From NCBI GenBank assembly GCA_025457905.1, contig JALOTM010000067.1, positions 1 through 5,952 on the forward strand: a stretch of DNA of 5,952 bases, read 5' to 3'. Each line of letters begins with the position of its first letter. Position 1 is the first letter of the stretch. The notes below the pieces were generated by a model. The model did no database searches and was not told where the DNA came from. It saw only the letters and a list, made by a program, of their open reading frames with translations. Shown one piece after another: positions 5,480 to 5,952 of this stretch. The position numbers and the translations under genes are program-made. This stretch comes from Methanomassiliicoccales archaeon (GTDB lineage: Archaea > Thermoplasmatota > Thermoplasmata > Methanomassiliicoccales > UBA472).

Positions 5480-5952
5480 ATGAACGAGGTCAGGACCCTC
5501 ATACGCAGCAAGGCCCCACTGCGCATCAGCTTCGCCGGCGGCGGGACGGACGTCTCCCCGTACAGTGACGAGCATGGGGGCATGGTACTCTCCTCGACCA
5601 TCGACATGCACGCCTATTGCACCATCCGCCCGCGCGATGACCGGGAGATGCGCATCCGCTCCCTGGACATGTCCAAGGACGAGAACTGGGCGGCCAACGG
5701 CTCCATGCTCAGCTACGACGGCAACCTGGACCTCATCAAGGCCGTGCTCAACCACTTCGAGGTGAGGCAGGGGTTCGACCTCTTCCTGCACTGCGACGCC
5801 CCGCCCGGCTCGGGCCTGGGGGGGTCTTCCACGGTCATGGTGTCCCTCATCGGGGCCTTCTCCGAGTGGCTGTCCGTGCCCATGTCCCAGTACGACATCG
5901 CCAGGCTCGCCTACGTCCTGGAGCGCCATGAGCTGGGGTTCGCCGGGGGCAA
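5480..5952 (+). CDS. hddA: GHMP kinase, D-glycero-D-manno-heptose 7-phosphate kinase (HddA) type, N-terminal 157 residues (runs off right edge)
   Basis: HddA phosphorylates D-glycero-D-manno-heptose 7-phosphate at C1, a step on the way to GDP-D-glycero-alpha-D-manno-heptose used in S-layer glycans, capsules and lipopolysaccharides. The N terminus, IRSKAPLRISFAGGGTDVSP at 8-27, is characteristic of the HddA/COG2605 branch, followed by YSDEHGGMVLSSTIDMHAY. The ATP-binding GHMP motif is PPGSGLGGSSTVMV at 108-121. The sequence stops at ELGFAGG plus the first two bases (AA) of what is probably the lysine of the family's GGKQD segment. The full protein would have about 320-350 residues, so roughly half is missing. 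ATG 5480 has a purine-rich site in front and matches the usual HddA start. Partner genes for isomerase, phosphatase and guanylyltransferase (gmhA, gmhB, hddC) are not in the window and may follow. A related sugar kinase, such as one for fucose, is a less likely alternative. Confidence 0.82.
   Translation, partial: MNEVRTLIRSKAPLRISFAGGGTDVSPYSDEHGGMVLSSTIDMHAYCTIRPRDDREMRIRSLDMSKDENWAANGSMLSYDGNLDLIKAVLNHFEVRQGFDLFLHCDAPPGSGLGGSSTVMVSLIGAFSEWLSVPMSQYDIARLAYVLERHELGFAGG

Overview
The window is about 6 kb of GC-rich DNA carrying six protein genes, four complete and two cut by the window edges. Five belong to, or fit, a cell-surface glycan locus; one, in the middle, is an unrelated-looking membrane protein. 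The organism is most likely an archaeon. Several starts have an AT-rich TATA-like box about 26-30 bases upstream, a spacing that implies leaderless or nearly leaderless mRNAs. One gene ends in a hairpin followed by a T-rich tract. Arginine codons are often AGG and isoleucine codons include ATA. A euryarchaeon of the Thermoplasmatota / Methanomassiliicoccales kind would fit, but this is inferred from style, not from a marker gene.

Left part (1-1539): a divergent pair. On the minus strand lies the N-terminal half of a Wzx-type polysaccharide flippase, running off the left edge. On the plus strand lies a complete GT11 family (alpha-1,2-fucosyltransferase-like) glycosyltransferase. Both can be read from one palindromic TATA-like element, TTAATTAA, at 531-538.

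Middle (1540-2946): a 122-base convergent gap with small hairpins, then a minus-strand gene for a 308-residue protein. It has a soluble N-terminal domain I do not recognise, followed by a six-helix HdeD/DUF308-type membrane domain. Its codons end in A or T more often than those of its neighbours. A 358-base divergent intergenic region follows, with no convincing gene.

Right part (2947-5952), all on the plus strand: a GDP-mannose 3,5-epimerase-like enzyme with all signature residues of the family and a strong terminator behind it; an MFS transporter; and the first 157 residues of a GHMP kinase of the D-glycero-D-manno-heptose 7-phosphate kinase (HddA) type.

Together the genes suggest supply of unusual GDP-activated sugars (GDP-L-galactose or GDP-L-gulose from the epimerase, GDP-heptose from the kinase branch), transfer to a lipid-linked or surface glycan by the GT11 enzyme, and export by the flippase. 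The pairing of a GME-like epimerase with a GT11 transferase, and with a heptose kinase, is the most interesting biology here. No CRISPR array, insertion sequence, tRNA or rRNA is visible.
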